Origin: Symsagittifera roscoffensis
Taxonomy: Eukaryota; Xenacoelomorpha; Acoela; Convolutidae
NCBI RefSeq assembly: GCF_963678635.1
Contig: NC_087064.1
Span: 4,688,411 to 4,752,410, forward strand
Reading direction: 5' to 3'
DNA length: 64,000 nucleotides
In this document: positions 1-9,650 of the stretch, piece by piece
How the letters are laid out: every line of letters begins with the position of its first letter
Numbering within the stretch: position 1 is the first letter of the stretch
Position numbers and translations under genes: made by a program
Notes under the pieces: model-generated
Seen by the model: the letters and a program-made list of their open reading frames with translations, nothing else
Told to the model about the DNA's origin: nothing
Database searches by the model: none

Positions 1-76
1 GGTAGCTTTCCAGGACCAGTCCAATGAGGCCCATGCAGAAAAAAGGCAGTGCGAACGTTATCTTGTCGATCGTTTT
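1..76 (-). CDS. ZDHHC17: ZDHHC17-like exon (partial), first transmembrane helix
   Basis: The acceptor tttcag ends at 77. In phase 0 the exon encodes KTIDKITFALPFF and then a hydrophobic helix, and it runs off the window. Hydrophobicity and position agree with TM1 of HIP14 family proteins. Confidence 0.8.
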
Positions 77-3000
77 CTGAAACATAAAATTACTTAACTT
101 TTCTTCCCTGAAAATAGATCTGTTATTTTGAAACTGGTTTCAAATAAAAGTAGCCAGAAGTTTTAAACAGAAGGTTTGAAACGTGTAAAAAAATTCGATT
201 GGAAATAAGCCCAATTTAAAAAAAAAACTGGATCAATAGATAAATTTTCTTATTCCTCTAGAAAGTCAAAAATGAAAACCTATTTTCGAAACTAGAAATC
301 GATCTTGATTTTTCGCGCCATTTCCGATTTCGTAATTGGAGAGCGCAATTTACCTAACTTTTAGCAGATGCTTTTGATTTGATCTCAAAAGGTGCATTAA
401 GTACATACAAAAGTGCATTCATAAATGCAATAATATGTATGATACACACCTGTAGTTATTAATTTTTACTGGGAAAAAAATCACCAATTCCTACATAATT
501 GAAAATCACTTCGTTCTTTTATGTTATTTTAAGTGATTGAAAATTTCTTACAAGTGATTTAAAAAATGATTTCTCTTAAAAATTAGAGGCAGAGTTAGCT
601 AATTTATACAGGGGCAGATCTAGGATTTTGAGGACCTTTTTTTTATGTAGACCAAATTGTTTTTCTTAGCTCTCCCAAAGCACTAAAAAGACGATTTTGC
701 TCAAATTTTGTGCGCCGCTGGCAAAATTTTGAAAAAACAGGCCAAAAAAGGCGTTTTTAGGCACTTTTTGGAAAATGTTGACAAAAAAATCTAGTTTTTC
801 GGCGCTCGCTTTAACCTCAAAATTAGTATACATTACCGCCGAAGGCGCCTTTGGGTCGGTTCCCTGAGAGAGATGCGTCCCCCCCCCCCCCCCCCCCAAA
901 TCTGCCTCTGAACTGAATTTATACCGGTTGCGATGCAAAAAAAACTTAACAGGGGGCGTGATTTGAAATAAGCCAAACTTACAGGGTTCTTGTGAAAGGT
1001 CCTCCAATTCCTTCGCGAAGTGAGGTCTTCTGTTTCGATATGTTTTTGAATGCGTCTCGTTATTAAACTGTTCGACACACTAGTTAATGAATCTTTGACT
1101 GTTTCGCCCTGAAGCCAAAAAAATAAATCGGATTAATTATCTCAAATTAGTGTGACGTCAAATCAGCCGTGTTGCCAAATAGCAAAATTGGTTTTAGAGG
1201 CTAGAAAAATATATCAATTTAGTTTGCATCAAATGTCAAGCAAGATAAATTTCTATTTTAAACTGTCTTATGACAAATTTCATTCCTGTTTTTGTTACCT
1301 GTTTGTTGGGGATATCAGCAGAGGCGTTACAGTTCAACAATTTTGTAACTGCTCCATAATTGTTTGTTCCCAGAGCATAATGCAGAGCTGTGTTTCCAAA
1401 ACTGGCATCTGTCTGAAAATAATAACGGACGTGCCAACAAAAAACGAGATAGTTACGAAGAAGAAACTTGTTGGCGAAAGAAACTTACTTTATTTACACT
1501 TGCTCCCAAATTTATCAGCAACCTTGTGGGATCATCGCTTAAAATAAAAAATGTTTAGCAGCCGAAGTTCCATCGTTTAGAGAATCAACATTTAACTAAC
1601 CCAATAAACATTTACCAAAAAATGATTCCCGCACTTTGTTTCATACAGAAATTTGCAGAGTTTTTGAAACATTTTTGACTACGACTGCTCGGGGAGTATT
1701 CTGATGGCACAACCCAAATTCGGATAAACAATCACTGCACTACGAAAAAAAACAGACCATTTAAGAAGCAGCGAAATTGTTTCTCCAGTTGGATTGCCCA
1801 ATCAGATATCTCTCAACTGCTCCTTCTATACATCATTACAAAAGCAAAAACAACAGCTTACAGTTGAAAAATCGACAATGAACAAAGGAAACCGAAACAA
1901 AATCTATATAAATTCATATTCAAATAAATCACTTTAGGAAAAAATAAACACAGAGGCGAAGTGGAGCTCCGCAACACTTGCCATACAATTAAAGCATTGC
2001 ATTACAAAATACTGAAAAGAAAAAGGAGGGAAGCTACTTCGGAAATAACCCGAAAAAAAATCAAAAAGCTACTCTTCATACCTTTGTCTCCTACGATCAT
2101 AGTTTATTTCCTATCTGAGAAAAAAAAATCATTCAAATTCTGTACATTCGGCATTTCTCCAATTTGTACCTGTCAATTTTTTGAAAACCGTGAAAAACTA
2201 GTTAGCATTGAGCTTGTATGAGATTTTCATTGTTTTTTTTCAGCATTAAATTTTGCTATTCTGCACATTTTCTTTACTTTTTCGCGCTGGGTCTCATACA
2301 TGTTTTGCTTTCAGTGGTTTGATTTTCTGCCAACACTAACCAAATTGAGAAAAGGTTCAAAAAAATCTTTTTTATTCCGCAAGGAACTCTGAAAACTAAC
2401 ATCAAATTGAGCGTGAACAAGTTCTACGACTTCCCTGGAAAAAAATCAATATAAGCGACCGAAATAGCCTGCATGGTGAAAACTAAACTCACCCTGGACT
2501 GTGGAGTATTGCGTGCATGAGAGGAGTGCGTCCATTCTGTTCGTCTCTACAATCCACGTCCACGGACCCTTTAGCCACCAGATAGGCCACTATGGGAGTA
2601 TGGCCACTTTGAGAAGCCACGTGCAGGCTGTTCAGACCTGAAGACAAAGGAGAAATTTTCAAACTGATACACAACCAAGTTTTTTATTCTTATTTTAGCG
2701 TTTGCTGTATGACATCGCTAATCTTAATCGACTTCATACTATAAACCTACGCAAGGTCTCCTGCATTTTTGCTAGCAATCATAATTGGTTATTGACACCA
2801 AGAAGACACTACTCTGATTGATTAAAACTAGCAAGCACGTCTTCATTTATCAATCGGCTCGCAGAAAGCAATGAATATTTCAAGTACTTCAAACGTATTT
2901 TAGCTTGAACCTGGGTACAAGTATGATAGTTGGGTCCCAGGAAAAAGCAAGTAAGAAAGATGAGTCCCGTAAATTTTGTGAAAACTTCAAAACAAATGCA

Positions 3001-6000
3001 AACCATGTTTTGAAGATTTTTACGGGACACAAATGTCATATTTCTACCTGAACTGGTTCGCAAAATGTATGCAAGCAGTGCATTCAAGCTATGAAGTTTT
3101 AATGTATCTAAAAAGATTGCCAAAATATAGTTTATCTATAATGCATCTAAAAAGATTGCCAAAAAGTTAGTTTATCTAATCAACCCATTCAAACGATTTG
3201 CTAATTCGATGATATGCTAATTTCGATTTTGTGAAACTTTTTAAAATGTTTTGCATATTTTTCAAAAAATCAAAACTAAAAAACGCCATATCTCGGAATT
3301 TAAAAGGCTTTGAGCAGTAATATTTGAAGGCAAAATTTGCAAAACCTGAAAACTTTCTGACAGACGCGCAACATAGGCTTGCTTATTTCAAAATTAGTGA
3401 AGTTTTAAATTTTTGTGAAAAAAAATGTAAAAGTCATATTTTGGTAGCTTAAAGGATTTGAGCAGACATATTGGTAGGCGAGACTTACAACCCCTGAAAG
3501 TACCCTGGCAGTACCCCACTATAGGGTTGCTAATTTCAAACTTAAAGTTTTTTAAATATTGATATTTTTTAAAAAAATTTTAACATCTTCGATTTAAACA
3601 CAGAGCCGAAACACAGCTTCGCAACACTTATAATACAACGCAAAAGCAGCAGAGCAAATCAGCGAATAGAACATGAACAGCAGAAAAGTTGAAAATAGTC
3701 AATTAACGCAAGTAAACAAAATACTATCTTTTGAAAAATCTCAACTTTCGATTTTTTTCTTTCTCTCTATTTTTTCTTTTTCATCTCTCTTCTGGCGTTC
3801 TTTTTTTCCCTCTTTTATGATGCTTTTTCCCTCCCTGCTGGTGCTATTTCCAATTAATGTAATATTGTTTGATTTAACTAATTTTGTTGTGGTTTTGTTG
3901 TGATTACACGTCGTTCTGATACCTGTGAGCTTATCTGTTAGACTTTCGAATTTCAAAAAATGACCTTAAAGCTCTTTTAACTTCTAGTACATTATTTGAT
4001 TGACTTTTTTTGCCAATTGTATTACAATTGAGAAAACTGAATCAAAAAATAAAATTTTCATTTCGCTGGAAAATCTGATAATTGAAATCCATTTTCAAAT
4101 TAGAAGTGCAGCAATTTTTCATGAACTTTACACTTCGCTGTTCAGTAGTGGAGCTTTCTTTCCTTTCTTCTTATCTTTTCCAGGAAATGGTAAAATTTCA
4201 AAAATGAGTTCAAAAATAAATCAAAAGCCAAATAGCGAAAAAGTTGATATGAGCATTAACAAATTTTAAGATTCCCTGAAAAAATAATTGTTTGATAATT
4301 ATTGAAATTGTTATCATTATAACAATTTCAAAAATTATCAAACAATTATTTTGTCAGGGAAAGTCTAATTTGTTAATGCTCATATTAAATTTTTCGTGAA
4401 TTAATTTTTTATTTATTTTTAAACTCAGTTTACGAGTGAAAATTATGAGTGCTATGAACTAATTATGAGTGAAAATTTTTGAGATACTGAAATTTTGCCA
4501 AGTACACATTACTTTTAAAAAAAGACACAAACCTAAATGTCTTGATAAAAGATAAGCAGGGGCCCAAATAAAGCTGGAGATACAGGTTTGATAATTTTTT
4601 GAATTTGTTAAAATGATGCTGAATAAAAAGGGGTAATTTCAAAAATTGAAGTTTTCCCAGAACCTTATTTGTTTCTCTACAAAATAATTATGAGTGAAAA
4701 TTTGAGATATTGGAATTTCGCCAAGTACACATTACTGTTCTTGCAAAAATTAACGCTTCTGGAGGAAAAACTTCACAACCTGTTCTTTCGATTAAACTTT
4801 TCATTTCAAATTTGATAGGGGTAGCTTTAGAGAAAAGACAAAAAGTTTCTCAAAAAAGGTCAAAAATAAAAACATTTCCGAAATCAATAACTTTTTTCTT
4901 CAAAAGTAAATCGTGGCTGTTAAAGCAGAAAAGATTCCCAAAACCAGATTTTTCAAGTAAACGCTTATCCTGAGAATTGGCACCGTAGTTTACGAAAAAA
5001 GTAAAGTTTCCACACGACGTTCAAAGTTTCAAAACTTTGACTTTTTTCCTAGGTGTAGTTGCTTTCTCCACACCAATTGAGCGAGAGATGCTGAGATATG
5101 AAATTGTTTCAAGGCAAGATATCAAATGATTCAACTGATTTTATTAAGCAAATTGTTATACCGAAAAAGTCAATATTCCCATTTAATAACGCTTGCTTAC
5201 CGCCAGCGTTATTATATTTGTTTCAAAAAAATAGTCGTTCTACACTCCCAAGTTTCATTTACTGCTTCTTTTGCATGTATTACTACTATCATTTTCAAAA
5301 TTAACCAAATGAACATCTAAAATATTCAGATAGGGAGCCAACAAATATAACGCTTCTATTATCCAAATCACATTTAGCCATCAAGGAAAAAAATTCTAAA
5401 AAACAGAACTTTCATTAAATTTAATTAATGTAGCAGTTCAAACTTTTATTGCCAAAAATACACAACCTATCAAATCTACGTATTTAAAGGCGTGGATGTA
5501 TGTATTTTTTCAATCTACAATCGCATCTTTGGGTTTGCTAGCGCCTAAAGCTTAATCGATTTATCAAAAGCACCACAAGTATTTTCAAAGGACAGATAGT
5601 TTAAGATTGCATTTTGAGGCATCTAATTATAGGGATGGCTCAATAGGCTTTTAATTGCCTTTAAAGAGCTCAGCAACTTGAGCGCGGTAGCTTGATTGCT
5701 CAACCGAAATGCGTACGCGAAACGAAGAACTACCCGTATTTTCTACATTTTAATGCATAGATTAGCTCAACCATTCATAAATCACGCTCTTAACCATGGC
5801 AAAACACTCTCAAAACATGGCAAAATTCGGGTCACAGGAATTTAAATATTGTAAAGGTAGAATATGATTTTCCTTGCCATTAACATCCGGGATCAGTGGA
5901 CTGGATCCATAGTGGAGAAGCAAAACGACCATCTGCAAGTGTCCTTGCCGTATTGCCCACTGGAGAGCGTTGGTATTCAGGTCACCGCATCTGCGATCAA

Positions 6001-6659
6001 TGAGAGCCCCTTTCATAATCAGATACCTCACCATCTGCAGTCTATTGTTAATGGCAGCCCAGTGCAGCAGGGAGATTCCTTCTTTGTCCAGTTGGTTCAC
6101 ATCGTGTTGTCCAGATTCGATTAACTGACGAACCACTTCAAACTTTCCTTAAATTTCAAATAAGTACAGAAATATCTGTATCCTTAAGTTTAATTTCAGT
6201 CATTGGCTCTTTTTCCTTCCCCCCACCTCACACGAGCATCAATTTTATGGTCTAACAAGTGGTTTTACAATGTTAATTATGAAAATCAAATATGTTTCTC
6301 TTGGTTTAATTTACATGCATGCCAATTTTCAAGACAATCGGAAAATGTGAAGTAATTTTAATTATAAAAATTTGCAGGTGGGGGGGAAAGGAAAAAGAGC
6401 CCACTCAATTTTTGTTATTCAAATAGATAGATTGTTTTAGGAACTTCAAGTACTTTAAAAATAGATGACTCGAATAATTTCAGCAACAAAATACCGAGTT
6501 TTAAATTATAAGTTCATAATTACCATATTGCGTCGCATGTACGATGTCCACATCGCCCAATTCGTTTGGTCGAAGTGCGATCTCATTTGAATTAGAATCA
6601 GATGGCAAAATATCTGGAACGTCACTACTGCCGACTGAAAGCGCTTCAGAGGAAAGCAT
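1..6659 (-). CDS. ZDHHC17: ZDHHC17/HIP14-like palmitoyltransferase, 5' half of gene (7 exons)
   Basis: Exons in transcription order are 6659-6524, 6147-5878, 2637-2493, 1537-1489, 1412-1299, 1108-983 and 76-1. All junctions keep frame at AG acceptors and GT donors, except one GC donor at 5877-5876. The product begins MLSSEALSVG and then has ankyrin repeats, with the blocks VDIVHATQYG, LLHWAAINNR, TPIVAYLVAKG and NTALHYAL, which match HIP14/ZDHHC17 closely and in the right order. It ends at base 1 inside a hydrophobic stretch (LPFFCMGLIGLVL) at the place of the first membrane helix of the family. Family members are Golgi/vesicle S-acyltransferases whose ankyrin domain binds substrates. The DHHC catalytic domain is outside the window, so activity cannot be judged. 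ZDHHC13 is the close alternative. The ATG at 6659 may be internal if an upstream exon is used. Confidence 0.9.
601..923. mobile_element. hAT-like MITE with 8-bp target duplication
   Basis: The element occupies 609-915. Its left end starts caggggcagatctagg and its right end is the imperfect inverted copy (ccaaatctgcctctgaactg). It is flanked by a perfect 8-bp direct repeat, aatttata, at 601-608 and 916-923. An 8-bp duplication with CAGGG ends is typical of hAT elements. It holds a poly-C run (about 879-897) and no transposase. It lies in a ZDHHC17-like intron. Confidence 0.75.
983..1108 (-). CDS. ZDHHC17: ZDHHC17-like exon, linker after ankyrin domain
   Basis: The 42-codon exon begins GETVKDSL (family GESALDLA) and ends with the basic stretch TFHKNP just before the membrane domain. 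The acceptor is ggcttcag, ending at 1109, and the donor is GTAAGT at 982. It abuts a hAT-like MITE in the next intron. Confidence 0.85.
1299..1412 (-). CDS. ZDHHC17: ZDHHC17-like exon, ankyrin repeat (NTALHYAL)
   Basis: This 114-nt exon (38 codons) has acceptor ttttcag ending at 1413 and donor GTAACA at 1298. It encodes TDASFGNTALHYAL through ADIPNKQ and matches the KNTALHWAV repeat of HIP14. Both ends are phase 0. Confidence 0.87.
1489..1537 (-). CDS. ZDHHC17: ZDHHC17-like short exon (DDPTRLLINLGASVNK)
   Basis: This 49-nt exon has its acceptor (ttaag) ending at 1538 and donor GTAAGT at 1488. DPTRLLI matches the DPTRLLL block of the family. Confidence 0.85.
1538..2492 (-). other. ZDHHC17-like intron, nothing recognised
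   Basis: AT-rich intron. Short ORFs here have no family likeness and low-complexity composition. Confidence 0.6.
2493..2637 (-). CDS. ZDHHC17: ZDHHC17-like exon, ankyrin repeat (HTPIVAYLVAKG)
   Basis: The acceptor cttcag ends at 2638 and the donor GTGAGT starts at 2492. It encodes LNSLHVASQSGHTPIVAYLVAKG followed by RTPLMHAIL, matching consecutive ankyrin repeats of HIP14. The exon ends on two bases (GG) that are completed by C from the next exon. Confidence 0.88.
3098..3175. repeat. tandem duplication, about 40-bp unit
   Basis: The segment around atctaaaaagattgccaaaa followed by agtttatct occurs twice side by side with few changes. Confidence 0.7.
4204..4436. repeat. long fold-back (inverted repeat) element
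   Basis: Two arms of roughly 100 bp are inverted around a short centre near 4315. The inner 45 bp (ccctgaaaaaataattg and its complement) is almost perfect, and the outer arms (gagcattaac, caaaaataaat) match with gaps. It has no ORF and is a fold-back or MITE-type structure. Confidence 0.75.
4461..4734. repeat. direct repeat pair, about 50 bp
   Basis: The stretches at 4461-4512 and 4685-4734 are near copies, sharing aattatgagtgaaaattt and gccaagtacacattac. The right arm of the fold-back ends just before the first copy, so they may belong to one composite repeat. Confidence 0.65.
5878..6147 (-). CDS. ZDHHC17: ZDHHC17-like exon, ankyrin repeats 1-3
   Basis: This 270-nt exon encodes KFEVVRQLIESG through SSPLIPDVN. 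It holds the near-invariant family block LLHWAAINNR, and the next repeat carries ALQWAIRQGHLQMVVLL. The acceptor is ttaag, ending at 6148. The only donor that joins it in frame to the next exon is G|GCAAGG (GC at 5877-5876), a GC-AG intron. The join gives DVNGLNSLHVAS, which fits the family alignment. Confidence 0.88.
6205..6401. mobile_element. MITE family 1, copy 1
   Basis: An element of about 197 bp has terminal inverted repeats ggctctttttcc and ggaaaaagagcc, followed inward by C-rich and G-rich runs. The interior (gagcatcaattttat, aagtggttttac, aaatatgttt) recurs in copy 2 near 61751-61943. It lies in a ZDHHC17-like intron and has no ORF. Confidence 0.7.
6524..6659 (-). CDS. ZDHHC17: ZDHHC17-like exon with first in-frame ATG seen
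   Basis: The exon encodes about 45 residues ending DVDIVHATQYG, the conserved lead-in to the first ankyrin repeat. The donor is GTAATT at 6523-6518, after the first base of a Gly codon. Upstream of the ATG the reading frame stays open for two codons to a possible acceptor (tttttaag, ending at 6667), so this may be an internal exon starting at 6666 rather than the first coding exon. Confidence 0.8.
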
Positions 6660-7207
6660 CTCTAACCTTAAAAATACAGATCAAAATTTATTTACAACTA
6701 TTTTCCGACTGTTTTTAAGGTAAACCAATGGACAACTTAATGTATGTATGTAACATGAATTTAGCCTCACTAGGCAAGGGATCTCTACCCTAATCTAAAA
6801 AAATGTTAACAGAGGTTAAATACAAACTATCCACTCTCAAGCAACTATAAAGTTAGCTTAAAGGTTTTTTAACATAACCAGAAGGTCGAATGTATCATAG
6901 TAACCGAGGTTACTGTCAGGAGTCCCTTCATCGTATCATCCAGCCCCACTTCTCGGAGTTTTCTAGAAAACTAACACCTGCACAGAATAAACCGGAGTTG
7001 AAAATGGATCAAAAAGACTGGCCTGATATGCGGCTACGGGTCTATCATATACTTACATAAAGCTGCGTTATTGTTCCCTTAGCTCTACAAATAAAAAAAT
7101 TCTTCGAAAGTAGTTTTACCATTTTAGTTCCGAGTACATAGGCAGCGTTTGAAACCTGTATTACGAGGGAGATTCTCTGCTGGTGACGTCCCATTTGTAC
7201 CAACGGT

Positions 7208-7588
7208 CATTTGTACCAAAATGAAAAATCGGTCCCATTTGTACCAAAATTATTCAACTCGATTTCTGATTGGTCGAATTGTGAGCCAACGAATTATTAC
7301 ATTAATTTTCTACTGTTCAAACAGAAGAAAACTAAACAGCAGAATAGTGACCGCTGCAGTCGCGCAAACGTGTTGCGAGCTTGCCAACAGAGGGTAGGAC
7401 TTTATACGAAAATTAGAGCTGGTTATCGCCGCAAAGCGGCGGCGCGCGCGTAGCGCGCCCACCGGCGACCTTAAACCAAGAGCTTAAAGTAGTCGGCTTA
7501 ATAGTCTTAGGCCAATTGAATATTTTTGGTACTAACGCGAGTGATTTTTTATTTTGGTACAAATGGGACTGATTTATCATTTTGGTAC
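7208..7588. mobile_element. MITE family 2 (GTACCAAAAT ends), complete copy
   Basis: Terminal inverted repeats of about 38 bp: gtaccaaaatgaaaaatc at the left and its inverted partner at 7551-7588, with two or three mismatches. The last 10 bases of each arm (accaaaat) repeat within the arm. It is about 380 bp with a GC-rich palindromic core near 7430-7465. No transposase. Confidence 0.65.
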
Positions 7589-7623
7589 TTGTGAATACCC
7601 ACCTCTCTGCTTAAGAAAACTAC

Positions 7624-7681
7624 CTGCACTGTGTTCCTCGGTAAACGTGCTCAACTTCTGTTCTGTCCTGTGGTGTGGTGG
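7624..7681 (-). CDS. possible upstream exon of the ZDHHC17-like gene
   Basis: A 58-nt segment has a strong acceptor (ctgttttacag before 7681) and donor (GTAGTT from 7623). In the phase needed to join the exon at 6666 it is open and encodes TTPQDRTEVEHVYRGTQC. No homology supports it, so it is only a splice-site and phase argument. Confidence 0.3.
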
Positions 7682-7795
7682 CTGTAAAACAGAAGGAATG
7701 TGAGTGGAGGCGAGACTTTGCTTCATCAGGGCAATCAAATTAGAATGCATAGAGAACATTCCATTCGGTGAATTCCCATAGGTTCCAATATTCAG

Positions 7796-7941
7796 AGGTT
7801 CCAAAATAAAAAATTAGTCGCATAAGTTCCAAAATTTATCTTCTTGAATTCTGATTGGTTCAAATTTGAGCCAACGAATTTATGGATTGATTGTTTACTG
7901 TTCAACCAGCATAAACTCAAGCTGCAGAATAGTGACCGCCG
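7796..7941. mobile_element. MITE family 2, left half, cut off by element B
   Basis: gttccaaaataaaaaatt and the following bases copy the left end and interior of the element at 7208 (shared ttctgattggt, gagccaacgaatt, gcagaatagtgaccgc). The match stops exactly where the outer LTR begins (7942). The missing right half is not found after 53644. Confidence 0.65.
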
Positions 7942-8263
7942 TGTGACATTCGACCAGAATATGCAAAAATGCAATCTCTGCAGAATTCGAATTTTTAGCA
8001 GCGAGCCTTCCGGATTAGTGATTTTTAAGGATTAAGAACGTTATTTGAACGATTGAACAAAACGGGAAGGTTGAAGGATTCGGAAATTGCTAATTTTTAA
8101 ATTTTCGAAGTGATTACGTAACATTTCTGAGAAACGTCAGAAACGGCCATTTTGGCAGAAAAGCTAAAAAGCAACAGAACAACATTAGCTGCGATCGCGA
8201 GAAGTACGGAAATTGTGAGAAAGAACGACAACAAATCACGGAGTTAACAGAGAGCACTCCGAG

Positions 8264-8313
8264 TTGCAACTATTGTGTCGCTATAATAGTTGCAAGGCCG
8301 TTGCAGATAACGG
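8264..8313 (+). promoter_or_regulatory. two adjacent LTR hairpins (element B)
   Basis: Stem 1 pairs ttgcaactatt (8264-8274) with aatagttgcaa (8285-8295). Stem 2 pairs ccgttg (8298-8303) with taacgg (8308-8313). In the 3' LTR (53048-53097) both stems are kept, and the differing bases change a Watson-Crick pair to a G-U pair. This suggests selection for structure. Confidence 0.6.
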
Positions 8314-8330
8314 TGAAGGGTGGAAGAAAG

Positions 8331-8395
8331 CCTTCCGGATTACGATGAAATCAAGATTAACGAGCTTGATTCAGTGGATTCAAGAATCCGGAAGG
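8331..8395 (+). promoter_or_regulatory. CCTTCCGG long-range stem module in LTR of element B
   Basis: The 11-bp stem ccttccggatt (8331-8341) pairs with aatccggaagg (8385-8395) and encloses a second stem, aatcaag with cttgatt. The module is kept in the 3' LTR (53115-53178), and related versions sit in the leader (30915-30980 and about 31860-31925). Confidence 0.55.
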
Positions 8396-8420
8396 GTTTC
8401 GGAACTGAGACTTTTATTCT

Positions 8421-8430
8421 TTTATATAGA
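8421..8430 (+). promoter_or_regulatory. TATA-like box in 5' LTR of element B
   Basis: tttatataga lies about 150 bp upstream of the poly(A) signal, a plausible U3/R layout. The 3' LTR copy has lost it (tgttacataa), which fits a decayed copy. Confidence 0.35.
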
Positions 8431-8581
8431 CTTTTAGCTTCTTGTCATGTCCTGAGTTGAATTTATTTAACAACTAGATTCATTTTGATAAGGATGAGAA
8501 GCTAGGAGTTCGGGGAAAGGGTTGATCCATCTTCGATGGAGATGATGATTTTTATCTACTGAACAAAAACAATAGTAATAT

Positions 8582-8587
8582 AATAAA
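8582..8587 (+). terminator. poly(A) signal AATAAA in LTR of element B
   Basis: AATAAA follows the hairpin TCCATC-ttc-GATGGA (8526-8540). The same pairing of hairpin and AATAAA occurs in element A at 9294-9335. Confidence 0.45.
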
Positions 8588-8713
8588 TAGTAGTAGCCCT
8601 GTATTTAGGAGTGACCTCGTGGTCTGGGGATACTGAGACCCAGCCATGAGCTCACTATTTCTGCATGTAATCTAGTTAATTTGAGTGTTTTGACCAAAGC
8701 CGAAAGCAGTAAC

Positions 8714-9622
8714 TGTGCCAGTCGGTCATATTTGGAAGTTTGACCTTGAGAGAAGCAAAAAACACTTAATTTTGGGGTGAAATTTAATTTTTCAAAATTT
8801 CGAATGGAGCCTGTCATGCACGATTTTCTCGCGATAACTGAAAGTCAAAAAAGAGAAGTCAGAACAATCGAGTGACCATCGCGGGAAAGTTGCAGGAGAA
8901 ATCAGTAGGAAATTGCTATTCGCAATTTCCGTCACAGTAATAATCTAGAGTAGAGCTGTCCCATTCGAAACAGAGAGAAGCGTATTCCCACGAACTGGAT
9001 TATTGTGACTTGACTGGAGTATTATTCTAAACTGGACTAGAGTGAACCTTCGGTGGAAAGGTGGACAGCTTGAGTGTCCCAATGGTTCACGAGAAACTAC
9101 AGTCTAGAGTACAAACTTGTTCTTGTTGTTAAAACTGACAAACATTAAACTCATTTTAGTTATATTATTTAATTCTCGAGTTAATTACCGACTGAAGTAC
9201 TTCCCTTTCTTGAGCGTGCTACAATGTGAGTACTAATTTAAATTTCTAGAGTGTGTTTTATAATTGTTATGTTGAGGTAAGGCGAGTTTTAGGTTGATCC
9301 ATCTGAAATGGATCAAAGTTCCACTGTCTAATAAAAAGTAACTTAACGGATTGTTCCGACCCGGTTTTTAACGGCGTTCATGTATTTTGGGTATCTAGAG
9401 ACCTAAGTATGGGGACGTTCTTAATTCTAGAGTGGCGGGATATTTTAGTAGTAGCCTTTAAGCTGTAACGGGTCGTAGTCTCATGTCACAAACGAACCGA
9501 ATTGGCTCCGACTGATTTGAGGTAGAAAAACACAAGAGATAGTGTCCCTGACTCTTGAGCCAATAGTTATAGGGCCTATTTTTCTTAAGCCTCATGTGTG
9601 ACTGCAGTAGACGAATGTTACA
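8714..9622 (+). repeat. 5' LTR of element A (909 bp)
   Basis: It starts TGTGCCAGTC and ends GAATGTTACA. It contains the perfect 9-bp-stem hairpin at 9294-9316, followed by AATAAA (9330-9335), and several CTNGAG hexamers. Same length as the 3' copy. Confidence 0.95.
9294..9335 (+). terminator. hairpin plus poly(A) signal in LTR of element A
   Basis: The perfect stem ttgatccat / atggatcaa (9294-9302, 9308-9316) has a 5-base loop and is followed 13 bases later by AATAAA. The ttgatccat arm is shared with the LTR of element B, although most of the LTR sequence is not. Confidence 0.5.
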
Positions 9623-9633
9623 TAGTGTTTTTA

Positions 9634-9650
9634 TGGCGCTCCTGGGTGTT
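9634..9650 (+). promoter_or_regulatory. candidate primer-binding site, element A
   Basis: tggcgctcctgggtgtt begins 11 bases after the LTR and is identical in element B. It starts with TGG, complementary to the CCA end of a tRNA. I cannot tell which tRNA would prime. Confidence 0.6.

Larger units (their letters stand above)
2638..5877 (-). other. ZDHHC17-like 3.2-kb intron with GC donor
   Basis: On the minus strand the intron begins GCAAGG (5877 downward) and ends cttcag (2638). It contains a short tandem duplication (about 3098-3175), a fold-back repeat (4204-4436) and a 50-bp direct repeat pair (about 4461 and 4685). No coding content was recognised. Confidence 0.7.
7942..8713 (+). repeat. 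5' LTR of element B, first part
   Basis: This matches 52735-53488 with scattered changes. It contains a TATA-like box (8421-8430), a run of hairpins (8264-8395), the hairpin at 8526-8540 and a poly(A) signal AATAAA (8582-8587). It is interrupted at 8713 by element A. Confidence 0.92.

Noticed and set aside
879-897. Poly-C run as a regulatory element
   Set aside because: It lies inside a MITE and such runs are prone to sequencing or assembly error; no support for function.
1152-1558. Plus-strand ORFs across ZDHHC17-like exons
   Set aside because: They are antisense shadows of the spliced minus-strand exons.
3673-3956. Opposed ORFs on both strands in a ZDHHC17-like intron
   Set aside because: Low-complexity T-rich sequence (poly F/S and its complement), no homology.
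7942-9622. Hammerhead ribozyme in the LTRs (as in retrozymes)
   Set aside because: I looked for CUGANGA and GAAA cores in suitable positions and did not find a convincing set.
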